Positions 7,963 through 15,630 of a DNA stretch of 64,000 nucleotides are shown piece by piece. Source of the DNA: Jiangella mangrovi (GTDB lineage: Bacteria > Actinomycetota > Actinomycetes > Jiangellales > Jiangellaceae). Made by a program: the position numbers and the translations under genes. Each line of letters opens with the position of its first letter. Positions within the stretch are counted from its first letter, which is position 1. A model generated the notes under the pieces. That model worked only from the letters and a program-made list of their open reading frames with translations, made no database searches and had not been told where the DNA came from. The stretch covers positions 1,488,001 through 1,552,000 of the forward strand of contig NZ_JACHMM010000001.1 of assembly GCF_014204975.1 (NCBI RefSeq), given 5' to 3'.

Positions 7963-8454
7963 TCAGCGGACCCAGCCGGACAGGTTGCGCCCGGCGCTGA
8001 CGCGGCTGGACGGCCGGGCCGGTTCGAAGGTCTGCAGAACGGCCCGGATCAGCCAGGCGTTCACGGACATCCCCTCGGCGGCGGCAGCCTCCTCGACCCG
8101 CACCTTGAGCGTCTCGGGCAGCCGCAGCGAGACGCGCGACGTGCCTTCGTCCTCGGGCGGCATGGGCGGGACCGGCGGCGTGGGCGGTTGCGGCGGCCGG
8201 GGCGGGGTGGGGACGGTCTCGGTGGCGACCATCTGGGGGTCGCCCCCGCGCAGCCGGACCTCGACGACGATGCCGTCGAGCTGGGTGGTGACCTCGGCCG
8301 CCGCGTCGCCCAGAGCCTCCAGCAGCGTCAGCCGCAGCGAGGGCTCGACGGCGTACGACAGCCGGTTCGCGGCGTCGCGGACGTCGTCGGCGGCGGCCTG
8401 CCCGGCCGCGGCCAGCGAGCCGCGGAGGGCTTCGACGTACTGGGTGAGCTCCAT
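7963..8454 (-). CDS. Ribbon-helix-helix regulator with N-terminal helical domain and proline linker
   Basis: 163 residues. A C-terminal Arc/HicB-like ribbon-helix-helix domain is at about 106-143 (SRVSLRLPETLKVRVEEAAA, then GMSVNAWLIRAVL). An unusual proline-rich linker is at 82-100 (PTPPRPPQPPTPPVPP). The N-terminal helical domain (1-60) is of unknown function and could bind a ligand or oligomerise. No HicA-like toxin is next to it. The ATG at 8454 lies six bases after a CATGAT hexamer, which is 17 bp from TTGACG, so the message is likely leaderless. The promoter is filled with copies of TGGCGTCA, the probable operator, indicating autoregulation of this gene and the co-oriented DUF4097 gene. 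Confidence 0.87.
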   Translation of the reverse strand: MELTQYVEALRGSLAAAGQAAADDVRDAANRLSYAVEPSLRLTLLEALGDAAAEVTTQLDGIVVEVRLRGGDPQMVATETVPTPPRPPQPPTPPVPPMPPEDEGTSRVSLRLPETLKVRVEEAAAAEGMSVNAWLIRAVLQTFEPARPSSRVSAGRNLSGWVR

Positions 8455-8559
8455 GACGCCATCATGGCGTCATTGTGGCGTCACGTCAAGCGTCACGATG
8501 GCGCACGCCTGACAGCAGGCTGCGCCACGTGACGCCAGAGCTGGCGTCACGTGGCGTCA
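8454..8559. promoter_or_regulatory. Operator array of TGGCGTCA repeats and promoter of the RHH gene
   Basis: Six perfect copies of the 8-mer TGGCGTCA or its complement occur in 106 bases: 8454-8461 (inverted), 8465-8472, 8476-8483, 8530-8537 (inverted), 8542-8549 and 8552-8559. Degenerate copies lie near 8488-8495 and 8499-8506. Most starts are 10-12 bp apart, about one helical turn. The minus-strand promoter (TTGACG at 8489-8484, 17 bp, CATGAT at 8466-8461) lies inside the array, and the first copy overlaps the start codon. Confidence 0.85.
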
Positions 8560-8567
8560 GACGAGGT

Positions 8568-10706
8568 TCAGGAGCCGCGCTTGACCGAGGCGAGCAGCAG
8601 CTGGGCGACGTCGAGGACCTCGACGCCGTCGCCGCGGCCCTGCGCCTGGGCCTCGGTGAGGCCGTCGGAGAGCATGACGCGGCAGAACGGGCAGCCGACG
8701 GCGATGGCCTCGGCGCCCGTGTCGAGGGCCTCGGCGGTGCGGGCGCTGTTGACCCGGGTGCCGATGCGCTCCTCCATCCACATGCGCGCCCCGCCGGCGC
8801 CGCAGCAGAAGGAGTTCTGCTGGTTGCGCGGCATCTCGCGCAGCTCGACCCCGGGCAGGGCGCCGACCAGCTCGCGCGGCGGGCTGTAGACCTGGTTGTG
8901 CCGGCCGAGGTAGCAGGGGTCGTGGTAGGTGACCGGGCGGCCGGCGACGGTCTCGGGGTCGGTGGGCGCGACGGGGGTCAGCTTCCCCTCGCGGACGAGC
9001 CGGTTGAGCAGCTGGGTGTGGTGCACGACCTCGAGCTCGAGGCCGAGCTGGGCGTACTCGTTCTTGATGGTGTTGAAGCAGTGGGCGCAGCTGGAGACGA
9101 CGCGCACGGCCTTGGACTCGCGGAGCACGTCGATGTTCTGCGCGGCGAGCTGCTGGTAGAGGAACTCGTTGCCCGAGCGCCGGGCGGGGTCGCCGGTGCA
9201 GGTCTCGCCGTCGCCCAGGACGGCGAAGGACACCCCGGCGGTGTGCAGCAGCTCCGCGACGGCCTGGGTGGTCTTCTTCGCGCGGTCCTCGAACGCGCCG
9301 GCGCAGCCGACCCAGAACAGCCAGTCCACCTCCTCCAGCGAGGAGACCTCGACGCCGACCCGCTGGACCTGGAACGGCAGCGCGTCGGCCCAGTCCAGCC
9401 GCTTGGAGGCGTTGACGCCCCACGGGTTGCCGGCCTTCTCGAGGTTCTTGAACAGCCCGTTCAGCTCGCTCGGGAACTCGGACTCGATGAGCGTCTGGTA
9501 GCGGCGCAGGTCGAGGATGTGGTCGACGTGCTCGATGTCGACCGGGCACTGCTCCACGCAGGCGCCGCAGGTGGTGCACGACCACAGCACGTCGGGGTCG
9601 ATGACCCCGCCGGCGTCGACCGGGCCGACCAGCGGCCGCTCGGCCTCGGCCCGCGCCTCGGCGGGCGCGGTGTCGGCATCGAGCAGGTAGGGCGCCTTGG
9701 CGTAGGCGTGGTCGCGCAGGGCCGTGACGAACAGCTTCGGCGACAGCGGCTTCTCGGTGTTCCAGGCCGGGCACTGCGACTGGCACCGCCCGCACTCGGT
9801 GCAGGTGGAGAAGTCGAGCAGGCCCTTCCAGGAGAAGTCCTCGACCTTGCCCACCCCGAACGCGGCGTCCTCGTCGAGGTCGTCGAGCGCCTCGAAGTCG
9901 ACCGGCTCGCCGTCGACCGTCAGCGGCTTCGCCGCGCCCAGCGCCGGGCCGCCGTCGGACTCGCGCTTGAACCAGATGTTGAAGAACGCCAGCCCGCGGT
10001 GCCAGGCCACGCCCATGGTGAGGTTCCACGCGATGACCGTGAAGAACGCCCACGACACGATGATCTTCACCGCCGCGACCACGTGGATGGCGAGCTCGAC
10101 GTCACCGGTGCTGACACCGTCGAACCACGAGCCGATGAACGCCGTCAGCGGGAAGTGCAGCACATCGCCGTCACCGTAGAGGCGGTACTCCAGCCCCCGC
10201 AGCGCCAAGATGCTCAGCGCGATGGTCGCGATGGTGAACTCGACGTAGTAGGCCTGCCAGAAGTTCGACCCGAAGAACCGCGAGCGCCGGCCCAGCCGCC
10301 GCGGGTGCGACTTCTGCCGGATGACCGTCAGCACGACGATGCCGATGAGCGTCGCCCACGTGATGAGCTCAGTGCCCCACTCGAACACGACCCAGTGCCC
10401 GATGAGCGGCAGCGCGAAGTGCGCGTCGAACAGCTGCCCGTACGCCGTCACCAGCGTGAAGAACAGCGCGAAGAACCCGACCATGACGAACCAGTGCGCG
10501 GCCGCGACCACCGGCCGCTTCGCCATCTTCGTGTGGCCCAGGAACTCGCGGACCAGCGTGCGGGTGCGGCCCGACGGGTTCAGCTTGCGGCCGGGCGCGG
10601 GGCCGCCCAGGCGGATCACCCGCACCATCCGCACGACGGCGTCGGTGAACACGACAAGCGCCAGCACCGTCACCCCGAGAGCGGCGACTACGGCGACGTA
10701 CTGCAT
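8568..10706 (-). CDS. etfD: Membrane-bound (Fe-S) oxidoreductase, EtfD-like / heterodisulfide reductase-related
   Basis: 712 residues. The N-terminal half has about five transmembrane helices like a cytochrome b/NarI-type quinone module. It is followed by two [4Fe-4S] motifs, CTECGRCQSQCP and CTTCGACVEQCP, and two CCG-type cysteine clusters (SSCAHCF; later DPCYLGRH with FCCGAGGARM). This architecture matches mycobacterial Rv0338c/EtfD, which passes electrons from electron-transfer flavoprotein to the quinone pool during fatty-acid beta-oxidation. That role is inferred from architecture. A good AAGGAGG site precedes the ATG. A palindromic operator (10752-10765) lies upstream and could belong to a fatty-acid-responsive repressor. 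Confidence 0.88.
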   Translation of the reverse strand: MQYVAVVAALGVTVLALVVFTDAVVRMVRVIRLGGPAPGRKLNPSGRTRTLVREFLGHTKMAKRPVVAAAHWFVMVGFFALFFTLVTAYGQLFDAHFALPLIGHWVVFEWGTELITWATLIGIVVLTVIRQKSHPRRLGRRSRFFGSNFWQAYYVEFTIATIALSILALRGLEYRLYGDGDVLHFPLTAFIGSWFDGVSTGDVELAIHVVAAVKIIVSWAFFTVIAWNLTMGVAWHRGLAFFNIWFKRESDGGPALGAAKPLTVDGEPVDFEALDDLDEDAAFGVGKVEDFSWKGLLDFSTCTECGRCQSQCPAWNTEKPLSPKLFVTALRDHAYAKAPYLLDADTAPAEARAEAERPLVGPVDAGGVIDPDVLWSCTTCGACVEQCPVDIEHVDHILDLRRYQTLIESEFPSELNGLFKNLEKAGNPWGVNASKRLDWADALPFQVQRVGVEVSSLEEVDWLFWVGCAGAFEDRAKKTTQAVAELLHTAGVSFAVLGDGETCTGDPARRSGNEFLYQQLAAQNIDVLRESKAVRVVSSCAHCFNTIKNEYAQLGLELEVVHHTQLLNRLVREGKLTPVAPTDPETVAGRPVTYHDPCYLGRHNQVYSPPRELVGALPGVELREMPRNQQNSFCCGAGGARMWMEERIGTRVNSARTAEALDTGAEAIAVGCPFCRVMLSDGLTEAQAQGRGDGVEVLDVAQLLLASVKRGS

Positions 10707-10751
10707 GCGGGCTCGGCCTCCTTGCCGATGGAACAGGTCTCGCGGCTCATA

Positions 10752-10765
10752 TTACCCGCGAGTAA
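10752..10765. promoter_or_regulatory. Palindromic operator upstream of the EtfD-like gene
   Basis: TTACCCGCGAGTAA is a near-perfect palindrome (six of seven pairs) centred 53 bases before the oxidoreductase start. On the minus strand it overlaps a TAATAT hexamer that could be the -10. The form resembles TetR-family operators. The cognate regulator is not recognisable in the window. Confidence 0.6.
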
Positions 10766-10769
10766 CCCA

Positions 10770-11354
10770 CTAGGCGCTCTCGATGTGCGTCCGGTGGAAG
10801 CTCAGGTACGAACGGCTGGGCGTCGGGCCACGTTGCCCCTGGTAACGCGAGCCGTGCCGCTGCGAGCCGTAGGGCTCCTCGGCCGGCGACGACAGCTGGA
10901 AGAAGCAGAGCTGCCCGATCTTCATGCCCGGCCAGAGCTTGATCGGCAGCGTGGCCACGTTGGACAGCTCGAGCGTGACGTGGCCGGTGAAGCCGGGATC
11001 GATGAACCCGGCGGTGGAGTGCGTCAGCAGCCCCAGCCGGCCCAGGCTGGACTTGCCCTCGAGCCGCGCCGCGACGTCGTCGCCCAGCGTCACCGTCTCG
11101 TACGTCGAGGCCAGCACGAACTCGCCCGGGTGCAGCACGAACGGCTCGCCGCCGTGCGGCTCGACCATGCGGGTGAGGTCGGGCTGCTCCTCGGCCGGGT
11201 CGATGTGCGGGTACCGGTGGTTCTCGAACACGCGGAAGTACCGGTCGAGCCGGACGTCGATGCTCGACGGTTGGATCATCTCCGGGTCGAACGGGTCGAG
11301 CGCGACCCGCTTCGACTCGACGGCGGCCCGGATGTCGCGGTCGGAGAGCAGCAT
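10770..11354 (-). CDS. dcd: dCTP deaminase
   Basis: 194 residues, full length for the family. Deaminates dCTP in the pyrimidine deoxynucleotide pathway; actinobacterial and archaeal relatives can be bifunctional and make dUMP directly. Visible motifs are MLLSDRDI at the N-terminus, [10 protein letters not shown], the substrate and lid motif [17 protein letters not shown], and [10 protein letters not shown]. The C-terminal [18 protein letters not shown] closes the active site. A TAGTGT hexamer ends six bases before the ATG, so it is probably leaderless. Convergent or divergent partners give no further context. Confidence 0.96.
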   Translation of the reverse strand: MLLSDRDIRAAVESKRVALDPFDPEMIQPSSIDVRLDRYFRVFENHRYPHIDPAEEQPDLTRMVEPHGGEPFVLHPGEFVLASTYETVTLGDDVAARLEGKSSLGRLGLLTHSTAGFIDPGFTGHVTLELSNVATLPIKLWPGMKIGQLCFFQLSSPAEEPYGSQRHGSRYQGQRGPTPSRSYLSFHRTHIESA

Positions 11355-11360
11355 GTGGGG

Positions 11361-11366
11361 ACACTA
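11361..11366 (-). promoter_or_regulatory. Putative -10 element of dcd
   Basis: TAGTGT on the minus strand, exactly six bases before the dcd ATG; no convincing -35 box. Same geometry as other leaderless starts in the window. Confidence 0.5.
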
Positions 11367-11376
11367 CCGAACGTGC

Positions 11377-12042
11377 TCAGCCGTCCGGAGCCTGACGGCG
11401 GTAGGCCAGCGGTGCGCGCCATCCGTACTTGACCGCGAGCGCCCGCAGCGCGAACGTCAGGACGCTGGCCGCAACCCCCGTCCACACCGCCAGCGCATCG
11501 AACCGCCAGAGCACCGCCGTCGCCGCCGCGCCGACCACCGCGGGCAGCGCGTAGATGTCGTCGTAGCGGAACAGCGACGGCACCTCGCGCGCCACGACGT
11601 CGCGGAGCAGGCCGCCGCCGACCGCCGTCGTCACGCCCAGCAGCACGGCCGACACCGCCGGGACATCCGCGGCCAGCGCCTTCACCGTCCCCGTCACGCA
11701 GAACAGCCCGAGCCCGGCGGCGTCGAACAGCAGCAGCGTGCGCCGGAACCGCGGCACGTGCGGGTAGTACAGGTAGACCACGCCGGCGCCGAGCACGACG
11801 GGCAGCAGGTACACCGGGTGCTCGAAGGCCGCGGGCCGCACGTTGATGATCACGTCGCGGACCACGCCGCCGCCCAGGCCGGTCAGCCCGGCCAGGAAGG
11901 TGCTCGCCACGATGTCGAACCCCTTGCGCGCCGCCAGCAGCGCGCCGGTGACCGCGAAGAAGAAGACGCCGACGAGGTCCAGCACGAGCTGGGTGCGCTC
12001 CGGGAAGATCTCCACCGGAACAGCATCGACCCTGCGACCCAC
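11377..12042 (-). CDS. TRIC / UPF0126 family cation channel-like membrane protein
   Basis: 221 residues with seven predicted helices in two homologous halves, each carrying the glycine-rich motif of the family: GLTGLGGGVVRDVI near residue 53 and GVTTAVGGGLLRDVV near residue 138. Prokaryotic TRIC proteins form trimeric potassium-permeable pores; that function is taken from the family. The start is a GTG at 12042; a weaker downstream GTG is possible. It lies 22 bases before the dcd start on the same strand. Confidence 0.88.
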   Translation of the reverse strand: MGRRVDAVPVEIFPERTQLVLDLVGVFFFAVTGALLAARKGFDIVASTFLAGLTGLGGGVVRDVIINVRPAAFEHPVYLLPVVLGAGVVYLYYPHVPRFRRTLLLFDAAGLGLFCVTGTVKALAADVPAVSAVLLGVTTAVGGGLLRDVVAREVPSLFRYDDIYALPAVVGAAATAVLWRFDALAVWTGVAASVLTFALRALAVKYGWRAPLAYRRQAPDG

Positions 12043-12091
12043 GAGGTGGGGTCACAGGGCCGATGCGTCGTGTCGCGCGTCGCGTGGCGGC

Positions 12092-12754
12092 TCAGAGGCT
12101 GTGCGCGTCGATGTCGCCGAGAGCGGTGGTCGCCCGGATCTCCAGCTCGGCCGCGCCCTCGTTCCGCAGCGAGTTGCGGACCCGCCCGAGGGTGGTGCCG
12201 GCGTCCAGCGAGGCGGACACGCCGGCGGCCGCGCCGACCGACACGTCGCCGGCCTGGGTGCGCAGCACGAGGGTGCCGCGCACGGCCTCGGCGATGCGGA
12301 TGTCGCCCTTGGCGGTGCTGACCTCGGCGGAGCCGTTGAGGCGGCCCACGGTGACGTCACCGGCCTGGACGGTGAGGTGGGCGCTCTCGGCCTCGTCGAC
12401 CTTGAGGTCACCGGCCGCGACCTCGAGGGTGACGTCGCCGAACCGCCCGACGCCGCGCAGGTCGCCCGCGGCCGCCTTGGCCTCGACCCGCGAGCCGGCG
12501 GGTAGCTGGACGGTCACCTCGACGGAGCCGGAGCTGCCGAGGATCCGGTGCTTCGCCTCGGCCGCGACGCGCAGGACTCCGTCGGCGTACTCGATCGTGG
12601 TCTGCTCGGCCAGCTCGACGTCGCGGCCCTTCGAGGCGTCGGAGGGCCGGACGTCGACCGTGGTGTCGGCCCGGTCGGCGGCGATGAACTGGACGTGGCC
12701 CGCGGGGATGTCGAGGACGGCGGAGATCGGGGCGGGGGTGTCGAAGGTCTGCAT
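12092..12754 (-). CDS. Second DUF4097 family beta-strand repeat protein
   Basis: 220 residues. Repeated turns AAGDLRG, AAGDLKV, QAGDVTV, AKGDIRI, QAGDVSV and ALGDIDA about every 18-20 residues mark a DUF4097 beta-helix. No signal peptide or membrane segment. The ATG at 12754 is preceded by GGAG at a normal distance, and upstream codons look non-coding. It is divergently transcribed from a GbsR/MarR-type regulator at 12960, which probably controls it through the shared repeats between them. A promoter with TTGCCG (12829-12824), 17 bp, TAGCGT (12806-12801) fits, giving a leader of about 40 bases. Confidence 0.87.
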   Translation of the reverse strand: MQTFDTPAPISAVLDIPAGHVQFIAADRADTTVDVRPSDASKGRDVELAEQTTIEYADGVLRVAAEAKHRILGSSGSVEVTVQLPAGSRVEAKAAAGDLRGVGRFGDVTLEVAAGDLKVDEAESAHLTVQAGDVTVGRLNGSAEVSTAKGDIRIAEAVRGTLVLRTQAGDVSVGAAAGVSASLDAGTTLGRVRNSLRNEGAAELEIRATTALGDIDAHSL

Positions 12755-12800
12755 GATGCTCAGCTCCTGCGGTGCGTTCCGTTGGTTTCTGACATTGGAA

Positions 12801-12953
12801 ACGCTACGTTGCGTTCGCATTCTCGGCAACACTCTCGTTGCACGTCAGCAGCTTCTAGGCAGGTCAGAGCTGTGATATCGTTGCAATGGTTCAGGCGTCA
12901 ACGCAACATTCGAGCCTCAGCTCGTTGCAATGGGTAGCGATGAACGCTACGCT
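12801..12953. promoter_or_regulatory. Divergent promoter region with repeated CGTTGCA operator-like elements
   Basis: CGTTGCAATGG occurs twice (12879-12889, 12923-12933), and shorter CGTTGCA at 12836-12842. GTTGCGTT (12808-12815) is repeated inverted as AACGCAAC (12900-12907). The rightward promoter is TTGCAA (12925-12930), 17 bp, TACGCT (12948-12953), six bases from the regulator ATG. The leftward promoter is TTGCCG (12829-12824), 17 bp, TAGCGT (12806-12801). The repeats overlap both promoters. Confidence 0.75.
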
Positions 12954-12959
12954 CGGGGG

Positions 12960-13685
12960 ATGCCCGGAGGAAGGCTCACTCAGGGGGAACGCCAGCAGAT
13001 CGCGCTGGGCCTCGCCGACGACCTCGCCTACGCCGAGATCGCCCGGCGGCTCGACCGCCCCACCTCGACCATCACGCGCGAGGTCATGCGCAACGGCGGC
13101 CCGGCCGGCTACCGCGCCGACCTCGCCCACCACGCGACCGAGCGCCGCGCCCACCGGCGCAAGCCGGCCGCACCCCGGGGGCCGCAGGTGTCGCCGTCGG
13201 CCCATGGGCGCGACCCCGAGGCGGTGAGCGAGTACGAAGAGTCGTTCACGACGCTGCTCATGCAGTCGGGCCTGCCCCGCATAGCGTCGCGGGTGCTGAC
13301 CTGCCTCTACACCAGCGACGCCGGCAGCCTCACCGCGTCGGAGCTGGTCCAGCGCCTGCAGGTCAGCCCGGCGTCGGTCTCGAAGGCGATCACGCTGCTC
13401 GAGCACCAGGGCCTCGTGCTCCGCGAGCGCGCCGAGGGTCGCCGCGAGCGCTACGTCGCCGACAACGACGTCTGGTACCAGTCGATGATCGCCGCCGCCC
13501 GGTCCAACCTCCAGCTCGCCGAGACCGCCCGGCAGGGGGTCGGCGTCCTCGGCGCCGGCACCCCGGCCGCGGTCCGCCTCGAGAACATGGCCCGCTTCGT
13601 CGACTTCGTCGCCGAGTCCATCACCCGCGCGGCGGAGCAGGCCCGCGACATCCTGCACACGAAGGCCGCCCCGCCGCCCGGCTAA
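12960..13685 (+). CDS. GbsR/MarR-type regulator with N-terminal transposase-like HTH
   Basis: 241 residues. The N-terminal 45 residues ([13 protein letters not shown], then [19 protein letters not shown]) form an IS30/resolvase-type helix-turn-helix. The middle (about 85-150) is a MarR/GbsR winged helix ([20 protein letters not shown], then [20 protein letters not shown]), and the rest is helical for dimerisation. Two DNA-binding modules in one chain is unusual. The ATG at 12960 is fixed by an excellent promoter ending six bases before it. Divergent from DUF4097; the 3' end overlaps the convergent MacB-like gene by four bases. Confidence 0.85.
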   Translation: MPGGRLTQGERQQIALGLADDLAYAEIARRLDRPTSTITREVMRNGGPAGYRADLAHHATERRAHRRKPAAPRGPQVSPSAHGRDPEAVSEYEESFTTLLMQSGLPRIASRVLTCLYTSDAGSLTASELVQRLQVSPASVSKAITLLEHQGLVLRERAEGRRERYVADNDVWYQSMIAAARSNLQLAETARQGVGVLGAGTPAAVRLENMARFVDFVAESITRAAEQARDILHTKAAPPPG

Positions 13686-14944
13686 CCGCTGCGCAAGGCC
13701 GTGATCGGCTCGACGGCGGACGCCCGCCAGGCGGGATAGGCGCCCGCGACCAGGCCGATCAGGCCGCCGAGCAGCGGCGCAACGAGCGCCAGCCGGATGT
13801 CCAGCAGCGGCGTCCAGTCGCGCACGACCGACACCCCGACCGTCGCCAGCACCCCAATGGTCGAGCCGATCAGCCCTCCCAACAGGCCGACGATCCCGCT
13901 CTCGACCAGGAACTGGCCGGCCACGTGCACCCGGCCCGCGCCGACCGCCCGGCGCAGCCCGATCTCGGAGATCCGCTCCAGCACCGACAGCAGTGTGACG
14001 TTCGCGATGCCCAGCCCGCCGACCAGCAGCGACAGCCCGCCGAGGGCGAGGAACAGCCCGTTGACGTCGGCCGACACGTTGTCGCGCAGCGAGCCCGGCC
14101 GCGGCGGTGCCGACACGTCGAGCAGGTCGGGGTTGTTGGGGTCGACGGCGATCGGCGCCTGCCGGCCGATCAGCTGGGCCGCGCCGAGCTCCGTCCGGAC
14201 CTCGAGCACCTCGGGCGCCTCCAGCCCGAACAGCTCGCGCGCGGTGGTCATCGGCATGATCACGGAGTCCTGCAGCTCCGTCCGGTAGTCGACGGAGTCC
14301 ACGATCCCGATGACGGTGAACGCGCGGTCGCCGATGAAGATCGACGGTTGTGCGTCGACCCGGTTGATGCCCAGCCGGTCGGCGGCGTAGCGGCCGAGGA
14401 CGACGACGGCGTCGCCGCGGGCGTCGTGCCCCTCGTCGAAGGTCCGGCCGCCGGACAGCCGCGCCCCGAGCGACTCGAACAGCCCCGGCGACGCGGCGGC
14501 CACAGGCACCGTCTGCTCCTGGGTCCCGTACGGCACGCCGCGGACCGGGTCGCCGCCGACGTCGACGGCCGCGAACGTGCCCGCCGACTCGACGCCGGCC
14601 AGCCGCTCGAGCCGGGCCGGCGCGTCCCACGGCAGCTGGGTCAGGGCGACCTGCCCGTCCGGACCCTCGGTCTCCCCCGGCTCGACGGTGACCCGGGTCG
14701 CGGCGACCGCGTCGAACCGGTCGGAGATCTGCCCGGCCGCCGTCTGCCCGAGCCCGATCGTCGCCACCAGCGCGGCGATGCCCAGCACCGTCCCCAGCGT
14801 GGTCAACGCGAGCCGCGACGGCCGCGCGGCCACCCCGGCGAGCGCCTCGGAGGTCAGGTCGCGCAGGGTCATCCGCCGGCCGCGACGGGTCACCCGCTGC
14901 CGCCCGCGCCGCCGGGTCAGCCGGGCCAGTCGCGGCCGCCTCAC
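13682..14944 (-). CDS. MacB-like ABC transporter permease (FtsX family)
   Basis: 420 residues. An N-terminal transmembrane helix (about 45-65) is followed by a large extracytoplasmic MacB-type periplasmic core domain, then three C-terminal helices of the FtsX domain (about 290-415) ending [20 protein letters not shown]. It uses energy from the ATPase for mechanotransmission rather than classical transport in this family. The GTG start overlaps the ATPase stop as GTGA; an ATG 24 codons later (MTLRDL) is a plausible alternative. Part of a four-gene operon with ATPase, adaptor and lipoprotein. Confidence 0.9.
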   Translation of the reverse strand: MRRPRLARLTRRRGRQRVTRRGRRMTLRDLTSEALAGVAARPSRLALTTLGTVLGIAALVATIGLGQTAAGQISDRFDAVAATRVTVEPGETEGPDGQVALTQLPWDAPARLERLAGVESAGTFAAVDVGGDPVRGVPYGTQEQTVPVAAASPGLFESLGARLSGGRTFDEGHDARGDAVVVLGRYAADRLGINRVDAQPSIFIGDRAFTVIGIVDSVDYRTELQDSVIMPMTTARELFGLEAPEVLEVRTELGAAQLIGRQAPIAVDPNNPDLLDVSAPPRPGSLRDNVSADVNGLFLALGGLSLLVGGLGIANVTLLSVLERISEIGLRRAVGAGRVHVAGQFLVESGIVGLLGGLIGSTIGVLATVGVSVVRDWTPLLDIRLALVAPLLGGLIGLVAGAYPAWRASAVEPITALRSG

Positions 14945-15630
14945 ACGACCACCCCGGCGGCCACGTCGGACATGACGCCGTCGACGATCCGGACCCGCCG
15001 CTGCGCCCGGGCGCTCACGCCGTCGTCGTGGGTGATGACGGCGAGCGTCAGCCCCTCGGCGTGCAGCTCGTCGAAGAGGTCCAGCACCGACGCCGCGTTG
15101 CCGGAGTCGAGGTTGCCGGTCGGCTCGTCGGCCAGCAGCAGGCTCGGCTGCGCCACCAGCGCGCGGGCGATGGCGACCCGCTGCCGTTCGCCGCCGGACA
15201 GCGTGATCGGGTCGAAGTCCAGCCGGTGCCCCAGCCCGACCCGCTCGAGCGTGGCCGTGGCGCGCGCCGTCCGCTCCCGCCGCGGCACCCGCAGGTAGAT
15301 CATCGCCAGCTCCACGTTCTCGAGGACGGTGCGGTGCGGCAGCAGGTGGAAGGCCTGGAACACGAAGCCGATCCGCTCGCCGCGCACCCGCGTGCGCCGT
15401 CGTTCGGACAGCGTGCTGACGTCGACGCCGTCGAGCCGGTAGGTCCCGTGCGACGGCCGGTCCAGCAGGCCGAGCAGGTGCAGCAGCGTCGACTTGCCCG
15501 ATCCCGACGGCCCGATGATCGACAGGTACTCGCCCTCGGCGACGGTGAGGTCGACGTCCTTGACGGCCTCGACCCGCGGCGGGCCGGGGAACATCCGGCC
15601 GACTCCGGTCATCTCAACCACCGGCGGCAT
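14941..15630 (-). CDS. ABC transporter ATP-binding protein, MacB/LolD type
   Basis: 229 residues. Walker [11 protein letters not shown]-loop [17 protein letters not shown], signature LSGGERQR, Walker B LLLADEP and switch HDD are all present. The LolD/MacB subfamily pattern ([14 protein letters not shown], then DEPTGNLDS) is clear. I chose the ATG at 15630 because GGAGGTGA lies five bases upstream; longer starts at 15645 or 15660 would overlap the adaptor gene further. Energises the adjoining FtsX-type permease. Confidence 0.93.
   Translation of the reverse strand: MPPVVEMTGVGRMFPGPPRVEAVKDVDLTVAEGEYLSIIGPSGSGKSTLLHLLGLLDRPSHGTYRLDGVDVSTLSERRRTRVRGERIGFVFQAFHLLPHRTVLENVELAMIYLRVPRRERTARATATLERVGLGHRLDFDPITLSGGERQRVAIARALVAQPSLLLADEPTGNLDSGNAASVLDLFDELHAEGLTLAVITHDDGVSARAQRRVRIVDGVMSDVAAGVVV

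Noticed and set aside
7963-8454. HicAB-type toxin-antitoxin system
   Set aside because: Only the RHH antitoxin-like part is present; no HicA-like or other toxin gene adjoins it.
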